From NCBI GenBank assembly GCA_007122045.1, contig SKJM01000717.1, positions 1-8,346 of the forward strand: a DNA stretch of 8,346 bases, written 5' to 3'. The notes beneath the pieces are model-generated. The model did not search any database. It was not told the DNA's origin and saw only the letters and a list, made by a program, of their open reading frames with translations. Positions 7,701 through 8,346 of the stretch are shown here, piece after piece. How positions within the stretch are numbered: position 1 is the stretch's first letter; every line of letters begins with the position of its first letter. This stretch comes from Planctomycetales bacterium. Lineage in GTDB: Bacteria; Planctomycetota; Planctomycetia; Pirellulales; Thermoguttaceae. The position numbers and the translations under genes are program-made.

Positions 7701-8346
7701 CCGCGACGGGCGGCGCGCTCGGCAATCCGATAGTCTATCATGATGTCATCATCGACACGCAGAATGTGAAGTTGGACTTCGTCCTGGAGGCCAATCTGAT
7801 TCCGGCCATCGGGGCGCTCACCGTTGCTCCCGAGACAATAACGCGGCCCGGCGAGGTGACCCTGACCGCCGAGGACGTGTTCGACCCGGACGGCGAGGTG
7901 GTGCGCGTGGAGTTCTACCGGGACGACGAGTGGCTGGGCGTTGACGAGGACGGCGCGGACGGATGGACGTGGACCGTTACCACGGCCGACTGGACGTTGG
8001 GCGAGCACACCTTGACCGCCCGCGCTCAGGATAACGACGGGGCATGGAGCGCATGGGCCGAAACGACGGTTACGGTGGAGAACGCCGAGCCGGTCGTCGC
8101 CGCCCTGACGGCCGACCCCGACCCGGTGTCCCGCGGCGATGAACTGACGCTCACCGCCGAAGGCGTGTTTGACCCGGACGGCGAAGTCGTGCTTGTTGAG
8201 TTCTACCACGGCGACGAACGGCTGGGCGCCGATGAGGATGGCGAGGACGGATGGACGTGGACTGTTACCACGACCGATTGGACATTGGGCGAGCACACCT
8301 TGACCGTCCGCGCCCGGGATAACGACGGCGCATGGAGCAGATCGGC
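4775..8346 (+). CDS. Large exported multidomain protein: LEPRxLL-like signal, SBBP repeats, CAP domain, Ig-like repeats (3' partial)
   Basis: The frame is open for 1190 residues and leaves the window without a stop. Residues 1-29 are basic; residues 30-42 (LLFEPLEDRRVLS) are the planctomycete export signature. Residues 57-280 resemble DUF7948 (LFVENQGQW near 57-65). Residues 285-729 hold seven SBBP repeats of 64-65 residues, each with a YFTYLGG start, a GNAYVTG middle and a DAFVAKLDP end, expected to fold as a beta-propeller. Residues 744-912 form a CAP/SCP domain with likely site residues H813 (FSHTG), E840 (GENIAW), H870 (SPDHRAN) and E881 (REVGVG). Residues 915-1005 look like a CNA-B or carboxypeptidase-regulatory beta domain (FLTGVVYDD, GGYTLPMPSGTYTVTATGG). 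From 1011, 96-residue Ig-like units with acidic DPDG and DNDG loops follow. The protein is probably cell-surface or extracellular; its ligand is unknown. It appears to be a single gene transcribed from the preceding interval. Confidence 0.93.
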   Translation, partial: MWSTLPRTAARCRPRRHEPSSRNLLYHRRLLFEPLEDRRVLSIIGPQVDLFGASPALFVENQGQWADEQVRFLHQGDGANVAMTEAGMVFEVFRRELVEGAEAEQPESAIPEAAPRPDDHRTETLQFSVGFVDAAMVAPAGREPSPAQFNYLLGPQDAWRTEVPAYEMVAFEGLYEGIDLHARGLRSSLKYEFHVAPGADWAQIAVRYDGIAGLSLAGDGSLAVDLGSDWGELTDDAPYIYQVIDGQEVEVAGRFELVDSLTYSFVISGDYDAAEPLIVDPDLAWLTFLGGSGDEAGNGIALDDFGNVFVAGYSTTSGLATPDAYQTPHDGSMNAFVAKLDPGGSSLVYFTYLGGSGNDRARAVAVDGSGNAYLTGVARSDDLATPGAHQELRGEGERDAFVAKLDPSGSSLLYFTYLGGDGYEEGRALAVDGAGHAYVTGTAQSDGLATAGAYREARAGGDGDAFVAKLDPGGSLVYFTYLGGSGVDDGHGIAIDPSGNAYVTGYTTSTSGLATPGAYQQTHQGLYDAFVAKLDPNGGSLLYFTYLGGSGNDYGYGLAVDALGNAYVTGATWSDNLGTEGAYQGFHGGGADAFVAKLDPTGGDLLYWTYLGGNGHDHGNGIVVDASGNVHLTGATASDNLASNGANQATRGGGARDAFVAKLDPDGHDLLYFTYLGGSGADYGQGIAVDASGNAYVTGRTQSTTLANPAVQHGTHGGSDDVFVAKLAYPSNNDPVEPAWQPTGYEQYLLELINRGRLDPSAEAARYGIDLNEGLQPGTISTAPKQPLAFSPYLIAAARNHSEWMLGADTFSHTGEGGSSPGDRMQAAGYLFVPPWAWGENIAWQGTSGTVDPTQFTADIHAGLYGSPDHRANQMDDAFREVGVGLAEGPFTPGDTTSNALIATEKFAHSGTAVFLTGVVYDDTLVLPDQFYTPGEGLAGVAIEAVRDADGQVFFTETWASGGYTLPMPSGTYTVTATGGALGNPIVYHDVIIDTQNVKLDFVLEANLIPAIGALTVAPETITRPGEVTLTAEDVFDPDGEVVRVEFYRDDEWLGVDEDGADGWTWTVTTADWTLGEHTLTARAQDNDGAWSAWAETTVTVENAEPVVAALTADPDPVSRGDELTLTAEGVFDPDGEVVLVEFYHGDERLGADEDGEDGWTWTVTTTDWTLGEHTLTVRARDNDGAWSRS
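5627..6961 (+). repeat. Seven in-frame SBBP repeats
   Basis: Repeat starts, taken at the YFTYLGG position, fall at 5627, 5819, 6014, 6206, 6401, 6593 and 6788, a period of 192 or 195 bases. The first copy is the most divergent (WLTFLGG) and the last ends in FVAKLAY. Repeats 2-7 share long similar stretches such as TACTTCACCTACCTGGGCGG. Seven units match one beta-propeller, with one repeat per blade as a working assumption. Confidence 0.9.
7805..8346 (+). repeat. Tandem 288-bp repeat encoding Ig-like units, cut by the window end
   Basis: Unit 1 spans 7805-8092 and unit 2 starts at 8093 and is cut at 8346. The period is 288 bases, or 96 residues. Over 66 comparable residues, from E(V/L)TLTAE to DNDGAWS, 55 are identical by my count. 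Runs of identical DNA include TTGGGCGAGCACACCTTGAC and GACGGATGGACGTGGAC, while many other codons differ synonymously. More copies probably follow beyond the window. Confidence 0.88.

Overview
The window looks like chromosomal DNA of a planctomycete, most likely from the Pirellulales and relatives. The strongest evidence is the last gene. It carries the planctomycete N-terminal export signature (LFEPLEDRRVLS), then a DUF7948-like domain, seven SBBP beta-propeller repeats, a CAP/SCP domain and Ig-like repeats. High GC content, loosely packed genes and a secreted protein of a type I recall only from planctomycetes agree with this. No rRNA, tRNA, CRISPR array, transposase or phage gene is visible.

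Layout. (1) 1-56: the last codons of a forward gene with a proline-rich, acidic tail. (2) 63-181: a 119-bp imperfect palindrome with matching ends, resembling a MITE or REP-type repeat, between two convergent genes. (3) 1736-271, reverse strand: a two-gene unit. A small nucleotidyltransferase-fold protein (DUF6932-like) comes first. A 328-residue protein of unknown function follows, and its start codon shares one base with the upstream stop (TGATG). This is the best candidate for an undescribed system, possibly toxin-antitoxin or defence related, but that is inferred from gene organisation alone. (4) 3215-1926, reverse: a membrane-anchored protein with C-terminal HEAT-like repeats, probably starting at GTG. 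(5) 3399-4325, forward and divergent from (4): a secreted protein of a planctomycete family of unknown function. (6) 4326-4774: a 449-bp non-coding stretch with a perfect 16-bp palindrome, a 7-bp-stem hairpin and a weak promoter candidate. (7) 4775 to the window end, forward: the large multidomain exported protein, cut off at 1190 residues.

The HEAT-repeat protein and the secreted protein share a divergent control region of about 180 bp and may act together at the cell envelope. The large protein is probably exported and cell-surface or extracellular. The nucleotidyltransferase pair appears to be an independent unit. Several long reverse-strand open frames lie across the large gene; they are by-products of its biased codon use.
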